This document shows, piece by piece, positions 7,520-15,856 of a stretch of 64,000 bases of DNA. Under the pieces are notes generated by a model. The model saw only the letters and a list, made by a program, of their open reading frames with translations, made no database searches and was not told where the DNA came from. Position 1 is the stretch's first letter, and each line of letters starts with the position of its first letter. The position numbers and the translations under genes are program-made. Source of the DNA: Pleurocapsa minor GSE-CHR-MK 17-07R (GTDB lineage: Bacteria > Chloroflexota > Anaerolineae > Aggregatilineales > Phototrophicaceae); the NCBI GenBank assembly GCA_019359125.1, contig JAHHHY010000006.1, forward strand, positions 1 to 64,000, in the 5' to 3' direction.

Positions 7520-8980
7520 ATGTCCGAGTCCCAGGCGGCGAAAACTAACGCGCCGCAGACCACACGAACACCTGCAACGACCCCATCCACCAGTGAAAGC
7601 CCGTCTTTCGCCCCTCAAGCACAGCCGCAGCCCGGATTGTCCATGCAGCAGCGCAAAGTGGTCAAGCTTCAGCGCATGATCGGCAATCGTGCCGTCCAGC
7701 GCATCATGAGTGCGCCGTCCGGGCGCATCCAGCGCGATGACCCACCCGCGGCAGCAACCACCTACAACGTGCCAGAAGTATTCGACGATATTAACCGGAC
7801 CGCACGTACACGCTATGAAGCAGTTGTCGCCTGCATTCTTATGGTGGATCGGCTTTCCAGCCTGCGGACGCGGCTGGCTGGTGGTGAGGGCACTGCGCAA
7901 ATTGACCGTGTTTTGCCCACGCTGAACAGCATGTCAGACCGCATACATGCCTCCGAAAACCCCACTGCATCGCTCACTGTCGATGATATTGGCCAGCTCT
8001 CCATCGTTGGCGGCTATGCTTCAACAGCTTACGAAACCGGGCTGAACACGCTGCGTGTCCGACTGCGGAACGAGGTTCAGCCGCTCACCCAGGCACCTGA
8101 CCTGTCCGGCCTGAATGTCATTAAAAGCCATGTGGCCGAGCGCCTGCACAGCGCGTTCAACAATGGCGGCAGTTCCTCGTCGGTGGCCCAGCTGCGCAGC
8201 ACCATGGAAGCCATTGATGGCTATCGCGGCCATGTTGATCGTGTCATCAGCTGGGGCACCACCCTCACCTCGCTGTTTTCGGCCGGAAGCCGTGCGTCTG
8301 AATTTATGACCAGCCTGGGCGAACGCAGCGCCACCCTGCGCACAGGCGTCGAGCGGCTGACGCAGGTGGTTACTACAGCCGATGCCCTGCGCACGCTGCT
8401 TGGCTCCACAGATACAGGGGAGGCGCAGGAAGGCATCGCCCGCTTCCGCGCCAGCCTCGACCTGATCGATGTTGGCATGTCGTTTGCCTCGGCTGTGCCG
8501 CTGATGGGCGCGCTGTGGTCGAATTATTATGCCCCCATGACGCGCGCCATCCTGAATGGCCTGCAACGCATCTATGACGCGCGCGACCGCGAAGGCCGTG
8601 AGACGGCGTTGTACGAGTGGATGACTGGCGATTCGCGACCATCAGACCGGGCGCCTATCATTTCTGCGGCTGTACGCTCGTTTTTCCCGGGCGGCCAGCC
8701 GGTACTGAATTTCATGTATGCCGTGGTGAACAACCTGGACCCTGAGGTCACGCCCAGTGTAGAGCGCTACTTCGTAGACAATGCGGGCCGCTTTAATGCC
8801 GGTCTGGAAAGCAGCGCTCGCCTCGGCACCGAGTCAGATTCGACCTGGTATGATCCAACGACGTGGGGCAGCGCAGAACGCGCCCCGGGTCTGCTGCGCT
8901 GGGTGCGCCAGAATAAGAATACCGTGTGGGCGCAGCTCTATGGGGATATGGCGCATGATCTCCGCGGATGGGGAAACTGA
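7520..8980 (+). CDS. Uncharacterised protein with an N-terminal LQRxIGNRAVQRI motif (eCIS-cargo-like)
   Basis: This 486-residue protein starts with a 45-residue Pro/Ser/Thr/Gln-rich stretch without a signal peptide. LQRMIGNRAVQRI (50-62) follows, with a second partial GRIQRD at 69. That motif heads many DUF4157-type and other large proteins in Chloroflexota and Actinobacteria, some linked to extracellular contractile injection systems. The rest is mostly predicted helical with a hydrophobic patch around residues 315-350 (DVGMSFASAVPLMGALW). I recognise no catalytic motif, and the DUF4157 HExxH metalloprotease signature is absent. The next gene, 20 bp downstream, encodes a small membrane protein. 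Confidence 0.6.
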   Translation: MSESQAAKTNAPQTTRTPATTPSTSESPSFAPQAQPQPGLSMQQRKVVKLQRMIGNRAVQRIMSAPSGRIQRDDPPAAATTYNVPEVFDDINRTARTRYEAVVACILMVDRLSSLRTRLAGGEGTAQIDRVLPTLNSMSDRIHASENPTASLTVDDIGQLSIVGGYASTAYETGLNTLRVRLRNEVQPLTQAPDLSGLNVIKSHVAERLHSAFNNGGSSSSVAQLRSTMEAIDGYRGHVDRVISWGTTLTSLFSAGSRASEFMTSLGERSATLRTGVERLTQVVTTADALRTLLGSTDTGEAQEGIARFRASLDLIDVGMSFASAVPLMGALWSNYYAPMTRAILNGLQRIYDARDREGRETALYEWMTGDSRPSDRAPIISAAVRSFFPGGQPVLNFMYAVVNNLDPEVTPSVERYFVDNAGRFNAGLESSARLGTESDSTWYDPTTWGSAERAPGLLRWVRQNKNTVWAQLYGDMAHDLRGWGN

Positions 8981-9000
8981 GAGGAGTCAGTCCATCAAGC

Positions 9001-9312
9001 ATGTCACAGTCTGATCGGTTTAATGCTGGGCTCTGGTCTGTTATTTTGGGCGTGCTGGGGCTGTGTGCCCTGCGCGAGGAATTGCTCTTTATCCCGATTC
9101 TTCTGCTGCTTTCCGGCCTGGTGCTGCTGTATTTCTACAGTCGTGGAGAGAAGCGCAGGCCAAAATACCCCCCCAGTCGTTTGTCCGCAGCAGAGCGGGC
9201 AGCGCTGATACAGGACAGGCAGCGTGACTTCGAGGCATCAGAGCGCGAAGAACGCGAAAAAGAGAAGTGGTATCCGATGATGGATGACAACTTCAACGAC
9301 TGGAGACATTAA
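9001..9312 (+). CDS. Small two-helix membrane protein
   Basis: This 103-residue protein has two hydrophobic segments (about 10-24 and 27-46) joined by a short acidic turn. A basic stretch (RGEKRRPKYPPSR) and a highly charged C-terminal tail rich in Glu/Arg follow. It lies 20 bp after the IGNRAVQR protein and shares its terminator, so it is likely cotranscribed. An alternative ATG at 8968 overlaps the upstream stop by 13 bases; I prefer 9001, with GAGAGGAG upstream although the spacing is long. No family is recognised. Confidence 0.6.
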   Translation: MSQSDRFNAGLWSVILGVLGLCALREELLFIPILLLLSGLVLLYFYSRGEKRRPKYPPSRLSAAERAALIQDRQRDFEASEREEREKEKWYPMMDDNFNDWRH

Positions 9313-9315
9313 AAC

Positions 9316-9355
9316 AAACAGCGCAGGGGATGATGAGTCCCCCGCGCTGTTTTTG
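9316..9355. terminator. Strong intrinsic terminator
   Basis: ACAGCGC plus GGGG pairs with CCCC plus GCGCTGT around an ATGATGAGT loop and is followed by TTTTT. The left arm is preceded by an A-run, so it can serve both the upstream plus-strand pair and the convergent minus-strand gene. Confidence 0.85.
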
Positions 9356-9376
9356 ATGCAGGCTGTGCCAGATGGC

Positions 9377-9973
9377 TCAGCCCACGCAGGCCGTCGGGAC
9401 AAACGGATTGAGGAATCCCGACACGTAGATTTCCGTCCACGAGCTGCCGTCGGCTGCAACCACTGGTGTCGGATTGACGCTCCACGACTGGCCAGCAGTC
9501 ACGCGGTCACTGCCCACGGGCGATCCGGCCGGCGCGTCATAGACCGGCGTATCGCAGGTGATGGTGGCCGGCACGAAACTGGCCGGGACGCTGACCGGGC
9601 TGCAATGTGCTTCAAACGGGAAATAGCCTTCGTAGTCCCAGTTCCAGTAGAAATCTTCCAGGCCGGGGTCCGGCAGGGGGGATCCCCAGACCTCAAAATA
9701 CACATGCGAACCATCGGGCAGGGTCGGGTACTGGAAAGAATAGTTGAAGGTGCCATCGACCATTTGCAGCACGTCGTAATGATTGGTGTGGGTGGTTTCG
9801 TCGTAAACGAGGATGGTGACATATGGGGCCGTCGTTGTCCCGCTGACCTGCACGCCGCTGCATGTGATTTCGTAGGAGGTCACGTTAGCATCTGCGGCGA
9901 CGGGGAACGCTGCGATCAGTATTGCGGCGAAAACAAGCAGAAGCAGGCTGAATCGTGCCGACATGCGGGTCAT
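9377..9973 (-). CDS. Secreted protein of unknown function
   Basis: This 198-residue protein has a clear signal peptide: basic MTRMSAR, hydrophobic LLLLVFAAILIAAF, cleavage near VAADA at about residue 28. The mature part is rich in Tyr, Asp, Pro and Thr, contains four cysteines that could form two disulfides, and is predicted to be mostly beta strand. SPVGSDRVTAGQSWSVNPTP resembles the bacterial SH3-like segments of exported Chloroflexota proteins, but the match is weak. No catalytic motif is visible. It is transcribed alone. Confidence 0.65.
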   Translation of the reverse strand: MTRMSARFSLLLLVFAAILIAAFPVAADANVTSYEITCSGVQVSGTTTAPYVTILVYDETTHTNHYDVLQMVDGTFNYSFQYPTLPDGSHVYFEVWGSPLPDPGLEDFYWNWDYEGYFPFEAHCSPVSVPASFVPATITCDTPVYDAPAGSPVGSDRVTAGQSWSVNPTPVVAADGSSWTEIYVSGFLNPFVPTACVG

Positions 9974-10242
9974 AACATTATCCTCTCAGGAATGACCGTA
10001 ATCTATTCTCATGCTACGCCTGCAATACTGAAGGAAAAATTTAGATTCTGAAAATTTACCAATTTAATTTATTATTTAACAATACTGCTATCTGATTTTT
10101 TAATCGGGCGACCGTCGACCCCCAATCCGGGCGCTGCCTGAGGGGCGATCCCCCGGTTCTGCGGGGGCGCGCATTCCCTGATTTTCGACTACACTGTTAG
10201 ACAACGTCGCATCGATGCGATGGGCATCTTCGGGGGACATGC
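9974..10242. other. Intergenic region between divergent envelope genes
   Basis: The first 130 bases are AT-rich (many A/T runs around 10020-10100) and then change to GC-rich sequence with a CCCCGG/GCGGGG hairpin near 10150-10166. It should hold the divergent promoters of the secreted protein and the binding-protein operon. I see no convincing -35/-10 pair. Confidence 0.4.
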
Positions 10243-11340
10243 ATGAAATCTCGCGGGACCCTTATTCTGGGGCTGTTTCTCATCGCCGCTGTGGCCGTGG
10301 TGGGCATCAGCCAGCTTTTGCGTTCACAGCCGCCGCTGGAAATCACCCTCGCGGTGACGCCGCTGGTGGAAGACTGGGTGCGCGCGCGGGTGACCGCCTA
10401 TAACGCCACCAGCCCGGTGGTGAACAGCACCCGTCGCGTGAATATCACCGTGCAGGCGGTTGATGACTTGCAGGTGTGGGGCGCGGAAAATACCCGTGTG
10501 GGCTGGAATACCGATAACCATCCGGATGGCTGGATTGCGGCTGCGGACTTCAGCGTGGCCTATGCGGCCAGCGCGCGCCTGCCGTTCCAGACGGTGCTGC
10601 CGTCCGTCGGCCAGACGCATCTGACCTGGGGCGCATTTCCCACGTTCTACAACGACGCCACGGGAAATGGCGCGGCGTTGGACTGGACCAGCGTGGCCGA
10701 CACCGCCGCGTCCAGCCGGTCGCCGCTGGCCTTTCCGCATCCTGGTCGGTCGCTGAACGGCCTGGCCGTCGCGCTGAGCGCCGCGGCTGCCTTTGGCGAG
10801 ACACCCGATATCAGCGCGGCCAGCCTGTCGAATGGCGAATTCCGGACGTGGCTGTTTGCAGTGCTCAACCGCGTGCCCAATTTCAATACGCTGGGCGCAT
10901 CGGTGGCCGAGACGCTGGCCTCGCGCGGGCAGACGCTGGGCAATGCCGCCCTGCTGAGCGAAGCTGAATGGATTCGTAATCTGCGCGGCCAGCTGGCCGG
11001 AGGCAGCGGCATCCGTTTGTCCGAGCCGGCCTACGGACTCCTGTTCAATTTTCCGCTGGCTGCCTGGTCAGAGACCAATGTCGCCGTCCCCGACCCGGAA
11101 GCGGCAAACCGGCTGGCGGCTGTGCGCGCCATCGGCGCATGGCTGACCACCCCGGACAGCGTGAGCAGCGCGCTGGCGGCCGGCATCCGCGCTGGCGATG
11201 CTGAAGCTGTTGCGGCTGCCTTTGCGCCCTATGCCAGCTACGGCCTGACCCAGACCTACACCGGACAGACGATCACGGTGAGCGCGAGCCGCACCGACGT
11301 GGTCGCGTTCATCGGCACGATTAATCAGACAATTCGTTAG
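10243..11340 (+). CDS. Membrane-anchored substrate-binding-like protein
   Basis: This 365-residue protein has an N-terminal membrane anchor or uncleaved signal (residues 7-25). EITLAVTPLVEDWVRARVTAY then begins a domain that resembles type 2 periplasmic binding proteins, with alternating strands and helices and aromatic patches. No ABC permease or ATPase is nearby, so it is unlikely to feed a classical importer. It starts at an ATG with GGGGGA upstream and lies 34 bp before the binding-protein/VWA lipoprotein gene. The two share layout ('VTPL...V..FN/YN' and 'NP..A...'), which suggests a joint function outside the cell. Confidence 0.62.
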   Translation: MKSRGTLILGLFLIAAVAVVGISQLLRSQPPLEITLAVTPLVEDWVRARVTAYNATSPVVNSTRRVNITVQAVDDLQVWGAENTRVGWNTDNHPDGWIAAADFSVAYAASARLPFQTVLPSVGQTHLTWGAFPTFYNDATGNGAALDWTSVADTAASSRSPLAFPHPGRSLNGLAVALSAAAAFGETPDISAASLSNGEFRTWLFAVLNRVPNFNTLGASVAETLASRGQTLGNAALLSEAEWIRNLRGQLAGGSGIRLSEPAYGLLFNFPLAAWSETNVAVPDPEAANRLAAVRAIGAWLTTPDSVSSALAAGIRAGDAEAVAAAFAPYASYGLTQTYTGQTITVSASRTDVVAFIGTINQTIR

Positions 11341-11374
11341 CAGCGCGGATTTATACCTCCGGAGGATATGTTCT

Positions 11375-13135
11375 ATGGCGAAACGCCTTGTTACAGTTCT
11401 GGCTTTGACGCTGGTCTTTGTGCTGACCGCCTGCGGGGGCAACCAGCCCAGCAGCGTGGCGTCTGTCGCCTCATCATGCGCGAACAACGCCGTGCAGGTG
11501 AGCATCGTATATGCACCCGAAAGTGACCTGTATCTGCCCCAGGTCATCGCCGACTTCAACAATGCCTTCGTGCAGGGGCGTAACCCGGTCACGGGCGCGG
11601 CGCTGGCCTCCGGCGAGCAGACCGTGTGCGTGACCGGCCGTTCCGGTTCATCGGGCACGGTCATGCAGGGCATCGTGAACGCGATCATCGCGCCGGGCAA
11701 CAGCAATGTCGAGCGCCCGACGATTTTCTCGCCGTCGGTCAGCCACTGGCTGGCGCTGGCAAATTTCCAGAGCGGCCGCCAGTTGTTTGACCTGGCTGCT
11801 GCCCGCCCGACCGCGCTTGCGCCGGTCGTGATGGCGATCTGGGAAAGCCGCCTGAACGCCATCCGCGAGACGGTGGGCTACGACACCATCGGCTGGGAAG
11901 AGCTGATCGACGTGTTCAACAGCCCGAACGGCTGGTGTGACTACAACCTGCCCAACTGCCGCCGCACGGTCTATTACGGCCACACCGACCCGCTGATCAG
12001 CTCGACCGCGCTGAGCACGCTGATCTCCGAGTTTTATGCCGCCGCCCGTGAAAATGGCATCGACGAGGAACGCCTGACGCTGTCCACCGTGCGCAGCGAG
12101 ACGGTGCAGGAGAGCGTGCGCCAGATCGAAAGCCTGATCCGCCATTACTCCAGCCGCACCACCGAGTTCATCGAATACATCGCGCAGGGGCCGGAGTATC
12201 TCGACTTCGTCGCGCTGGAAGAAAATGACCTCATCCGCATCAACCGCGGCCTGACCGCGATTCAGCCGCCCGAACGCCTGGTGGCGCTGTATCCGAAAGA
12301 AGGCACGTTCTGGCACGAGCACCCGATGGGCGTGGTCAATGCCGACTGGACGACGCCGGAGCAGCGCGCCGCCGCCAATGTCTTCATCGATTACGTGCTG
12401 ACGGCCCCGGTGCAGGAAGTCGTCATGGAAAATGGCTTCCGCCCCGCCAATCCGGACGTGGAGCTGGGCTTCCCGTTTGTGGCCGAAAATGGCATCGACC
12501 CGGCTGGCCCGACGCGCATCCTGAATGTGCCTGCGCCGGACGTGATCGCCGCCGTGCAGCAGAGCTGGGCGTTTGTGAAGAAGCAGGCCGACATCACGCT
12601 GCTGATCGACGTGAGCGGCTCGATGGGCAACGAGGGCAAGATCGATCAGGCCCGTGAAGCGGCCGAGGCTTTCCTGCGCGGTATGGAGACGAACAATCGC
12701 GTCAGCCTGGCCGTGTTCAGCGACGACGTGCGCGTGCTGGTACCGCTGGACGACGTGGAGAGCAATTTCGAGGCGATGTACTCGAATATCCGCAGCCTGC
12801 GCGCGAATGGCGGTACCGAGCTGTTCCAGGCGCTGACGACCATCGCCACTGACCTGACGGCGGCCACCGAAGACGAGGACCGCATCCGCGCAATCGTGGT
12901 GCTGAGCGACGGCGCCGATACCGGTGACGCGGGATTCACGCTCAATGACGCCATCGAGGCGATCGAGGCCAGCCGCAACACGCTCAACCCTGTGATCGTC
13001 ATCCCGGTGGCGTATGGCAGCGATGCCGACGTGAACGCTCTCAACGCTATCGCCCGCGCCAGCGCCACGCGCGTGCAGTCCGGCGATGCCAGCTCGATCT
13101 CGCGCATCCTGGAGATCATCAGCAGCTACTTCTAG
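11375..13135 (+). CDS. Lipoprotein with an extracellular binding-protein domain fused to a von Willebrand A domain
   Basis: This 586-residue protein has a lipoprotein signal with lipobox LTAC at C20. Residues 40-395 resemble a type 2 extracellular solute-binding domain (VQVSIVYAPESDLYLPQVIA, GTFWHEHPMGVVNAD). Residues 406-586 form a VWA domain with an intact metal-ion-dependent adhesion site: D412-x-S414-x-S416, the TEL segment and the LSDGAD motif. The ligand is unknown. It follows the related binding-like gene by 34 bp with a GGAGGA ribosome site. The domain pairing occurs in other Chloroflexota and Actinobacteria as 'substrate-binding and VWA domain' proteins. Confidence 0.85.
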   Translation: MAKRLVTVLALTLVFVLTACGGNQPSSVASVASSCANNAVQVSIVYAPESDLYLPQVIADFNNAFVQGRNPVTGAALASGEQTVCVTGRSGSSGTVMQGIVNAIIAPGNSNVERPTIFSPSVSHWLALANFQSGRQLFDLAAARPTALAPVVMAIWESRLNAIRETVGYDTIGWEELIDVFNSPNGWCDYNLPNCRRTVYYGHTDPLISSTALSTLISEFYAAARENGIDEERLTLSTVRSETVQESVRQIESLIRHYSSRTTEFIEYIAQGPEYLDFVALEENDLIRINRGLTAIQPPERLVALYPKEGTFWHEHPMGVVNADWTTPEQRAAANVFIDYVLTAPVQEVVMENGFRPANPDVELGFPFVAENGIDPAGPTRILNVPAPDVIAAVQQSWAFVKKQADITLLIDVSGSMGNEGKIDQAREAAEAFLRGMETNNRVSLAVFSDDVRVLVPLDDVESNFEAMYSNIRSLRANGGTELFQALTTIATDLTAATEDEDRIRAIVVLSDGADTGDAGFTLNDAIEAIEASRNTLNPVIVIPVAYGSDADVNALNAIARASATRVQSGDASSISRILEIISSYF

Positions 13136-13146
13136 TGTGCCGGTAA

Positions 13147-13224
13147 CCTCACCCCGTTTTGCTGCGCTCAACCGCCCCTCTCCGTTCGGAGAGGGGCATA
13201 AACCCGCAGGGTTTTGGGGTGAGG
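13147..13224 (+). repeat. ~80-bp hairpin element, copy 1
   Basis: A 78-bp element has CCTCACCCC at its left end and GGGGTGAGG at its right end. An inner hairpin CCCCTCTCCG/CGGAGAGGGG sits in the middle, and an AACCCGCAGGGTTTT hairpin lies on the right. It fills the gap between the convergent VWA and M42 genes, ending one base from the M42 stop codon, so it probably serves as a transcription end there. Confidence 0.75.
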
Positions 13225-13225
13225 T

Positions 13226-14302
13226 CTACGACAGCAGGTATGCCGCCAGCAGGTGGATGGTATCGCCCAGCGCGTCCAGATGGCTGCGCTCGCACCCATG
13301 CGAGTTATCCACGCCCGGCCCGATCAGCGCGACCTGGGCCGCGCCGCCTGCGCGCCAATAGGCCGACCCGTCCGAGCTGTAAAACGGATAGATATCCGTC
13401 TTCAGGTCGATGCCCGATTCACGCGCCAGCCGCCGAATCTTCTCGTTCATGGCGAAGCTGTACGGCCCGCTGTTGTCCTTCACGCACAGCGTCACGCTGT
13501 ACTCGTCGCTTTCCTGGCCAATGCCGATAGCGGCCATATCCACCACCAGCATCTCATCCAGATTATCCGGCCAGTCTGAGCCGCCGCCGTGGCCCACTTC
13601 CTCATAGTTCGAAATGAGGATGTGTGTGTCCTGCGGCAGCGCGGCCAGCGCCCCGGCATCGCGCAGCGCCATCAGCGCGCCATACACGGCGGCCACGCAC
13701 AGCTTGTCGTCCAGATGGCGCGAGCGGATGAAGCCCGCCTCGCTCAGCTCCACCCGCGGATCGAAGAACACGAAATCGCCCGGCGCGATGCCTAGCGCGC
13801 GCGTCTCGCTGGCCGATATTGTGCGCGCATCGAGGCGCACCTCCAGCGTGTCGGCGCCGCGAACCGCCGTGCCCGCGTCTTTGTTGACATGCGTGCTGCC
13901 GTTGGCCAGCACCACCTGCCCGCGGATGCGCGTGTCGTCCGCTGTGCGCACGGTCACGCCTTCGTTTTCAATGCCGGTCCACGGGCTGCCGCCGATCATG
14001 GTCAGCTTCAGGCGGCCGTTCGGCTTGACTTCCTTGACCATCGCGCCGAGGGTATCGACATGCGCCGTCAGCGCGCGCGGCGCAGCGCCGGATTTGCCTT
14101 TCAGCGTCAGCATGAGCGCGCCTTTTTTCGTCTCGCGCAGCGACAGGCCGGGGATATCGAGCGCGCTGAAGGCCTCGCCCACCAGCGCTATTGCCTCGCG
14201 GGTGTAGCCGGTCGGGCTGGGCGTGTCGAGCAGGGCGACGAGCATGGGCACGGTCTCGTTGACGACGCGGCCAAGCTGGTCTTCGGTGAGGAGTGCGGGC
14301 AT
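13226..14302 (-). CDS. M42-family metallo-aminopeptidase
   Basis: This 358-residue di-zinc aminopeptidase shows the M42 signatures: ALTAHVDTLGAMV with H81 and D83, SRHLDDK for the bridging aspartate, and ISNYEEVGHGGG with the catalytic glutamates. Near the C-terminus NSHGCERSH supplies the last histidine ligand. The DTLGAMVKEVKPNGRL region resembles the branch (TIGR03106) linked to the osmoprotectant NAGGN system, but no NAGGN synthesis genes are nearby. Members trim peptides in the cytoplasm. I chose the ATG at 14302, which has AGGA at good spacing; a 25-residue longer form is possible. Confidence 0.88.
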   Translation of the reverse strand: MPALLTEDQLGRVVNETVPMLVALLDTPSPTGYTREAIALVGEAFSALDIPGLSLRETKKGALMLTLKGKSGAAPRALTAHVDTLGAMVKEVKPNGRLKLTMIGGSPWTGIENEGVTVRTADDTRIRGQVVLANGSTHVNKDAGTAVRGADTLEVRLDARTISASETRALGIAPGDFVFFDPRVELSEAGFIRSRHLDDKLCVAAVYGALMALRDAGALAALPQDTHILISNYEEVGHGGGSDWPDNLDEMLVVDMAAIGIGQESDEYSVTLCVKDNSGPYSFAMNEKIRRLARESGIDLKTDIYPFYSSDGSAYWRAGGAAQVALIGPGVDNSHGCERSHLDALGDTIHLLAAYLLS

Positions 14303-14487
14303 GGTCTGTATCCTGTGGGTGTGCCGGGTCTGGCCTATGACTGTATATTCCGCGCACAGGCTTTGCAAGCAGGCCACAACCTGAATAGTTCATGAGCGCG
14401 GGCCCTGAAAATCAATCCATCCGGCGCCCATCTGGCGAAAGGTCTTATGTAATCCTTTCCCAGATGGTGATATCCGGAGGTTCCATA

Positions 14488-15681
14488 ATGAAAAAGACAC
14501 TCTTTGCACTTCTGGCGCTGTTCGCGCTGGCGATCGGCCTGCCCGTCGCGGCGCAGGGCACATCCGCTACCGTGTATGCCGTCACGGACGGCGGCGACCT
14601 GATCAGCTTTCCCTCGAACGCGCCGGGCAGCGTCAGCACCCGCACGCCTGTGACTGGTCTGCCGGGCGGCGAAAGCATCCTCGCCATCGACATTCGCCCG
14701 GCCAACCGCCAGCTCTGGGCGCTAACCAGCGGCGGACGCATCGTCGCCATCGATACAGGTTCCGGCGCGGTCACGTTCACCGGCGGTACGTTCACCACCG
14801 CTCTGAACGGCGACGCCTTTGGCCTCGACTTCAATCCGACCGTGGACCGCATCCGCCTGACCAGCAGCGCCGGCCAGGATCTGCGCCTGAACCCGAACAA
14901 TGGCGCGGTGGCGGCAGTCGATGGCGCGCTCAGCTTTGCCGCGACGGACGCGAACGCAGGCGCGACCCCGCGCATCGTCGCCTCGGCCTATACCAACAAC
15001 TTCGCCACCTCGACCACGACCACGCTGTATAACCTGGATGCCGGGCTGGATATCCTCACTATCCAGAATCCGCCCAACAACGGCACGCAGGTGACAGTCG
15101 GGCCGCTGGGCGTGAATGTGCCCGACAATGCCTCGTTCGATATCCGCAGTCTGTCCACGGGCACCGATGAAGGCTACGCGGCGTTCGGCAGCAGCTTCTA
15201 CAGCATCAACCTCGCCAATGGCGCGGCGTCGCTGATTGGCAGCCTGCCCGAGAGCGTGGTCGCGATTGCCGTGGCCGATTCGTCGGCGGTGTCGGCCATG
15301 ATTCCCGCGTGCGGTGAATTTGCAGCGGCCAGCACCCCGGTCGTGCGCGCCATGTTCATGGATGGGTCGGGCGGCATCTTCTGCCGCGTGCTGGCCGAAA
15401 ACCGCCAGTACACCAGCGGCCAGTCCACCGCACAGATCGGCGTGGCCTCGGTGATTCAGCAGGGTGTCATTCAGGCGGTCGACATCTTCCAGCAGGGCGT
15501 GGGCATGAATTCGGTCTTTGCCGCTCCGGCACAGGTCTGCCTGCTGGGCATGGGCAGCTTCGTCTACCTGGACGGCACGCTGGCGCCGCGTCAGCCGGTC
15601 ACGCTTCAGTCTGAGATGATCGACGGCTATACCTGCGCGGTCATCCCCAACGCGGGCACGGTCGTGCTGGTCAACGGCTAA
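14488..15681 (+). CDS. Secreted DUF4394 beta-propeller-like protein
   Basis: This 397-residue protein has a signal peptide (MKKTLFALLALFALAIGLPVAAQ, cleavage near residue 22). A DUF4394 domain follows, with the repeating pattern 'LAIDIRPANRQLWALTSGGRIVAIDTxTG' and 'GLDFNPTVDRIRLTSSAGQDLRLNPNNG'. The domain is predicted to fold as a propeller and is common in exported proteins of unknown role. A different C-terminal part (about 290-397) has four cysteines. The ATG at 14488 has CCGGAGG eight bases upstream, and a terminator follows at 15696. Confidence 0.82.
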   Translation: MKKTLFALLALFALAIGLPVAAQGTSATVYAVTDGGDLISFPSNAPGSVSTRTPVTGLPGGESILAIDIRPANRQLWALTSGGRIVAIDTGSGAVTFTGGTFTTALNGDAFGLDFNPTVDRIRLTSSAGQDLRLNPNNGAVAAVDGALSFAATDANAGATPRIVASAYTNNFATSTTTTLYNLDAGLDILTIQNPPNNGTQVTVGPLGVNVPDNASFDIRSLSTGTDEGYAAFGSSFYSINLANGAASLIGSLPESVVAIAVADSSAVSAMIPACGEFAAASTPVVRAMFMDGSGGIFCRVLAENRQYTSGQSTAQIGVASVIQQGVIQAVDIFQQGVGMNSVFAAPAQVCLLGMGSFVYLDGTLAPRQPVTLQSEMIDGYTCAVIPNAGTVVLVNG

Positions 15682-15695
15682 CCTGCGCGCATCTG

Positions 15696-15730
15696 ACGGG
15701 CAGTCCACGCAAACGGGCTGCCCGTTTTTG
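15696..15730 (+). terminator. Intrinsic terminator after the DUF4394 gene
   Basis: ACGGGCAG pairs with CTGCCCGT across a ten-base loop, and a TTTTTGTTTTT run follows. Confidence 0.85.
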
Positions 15731-15856
15731 TTTTTCCCTCGGCACGATTCCGTCCATCCTACGTCCAGCCTCCCTAAGCCCAAAGTCTGAATACTGGCGC
15801 GCAATACCGGCGTATCGTCAGGCTATATGAAACAGACACAAGTTGGAGGCAAAAGC

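Noticed and set aside
13226-14302. Naming the M42 peptidase as an NAGGN-system enzyme
   Set aside because: The similarity is real, but the NAGGN synthesis genes normally next to it are absent.
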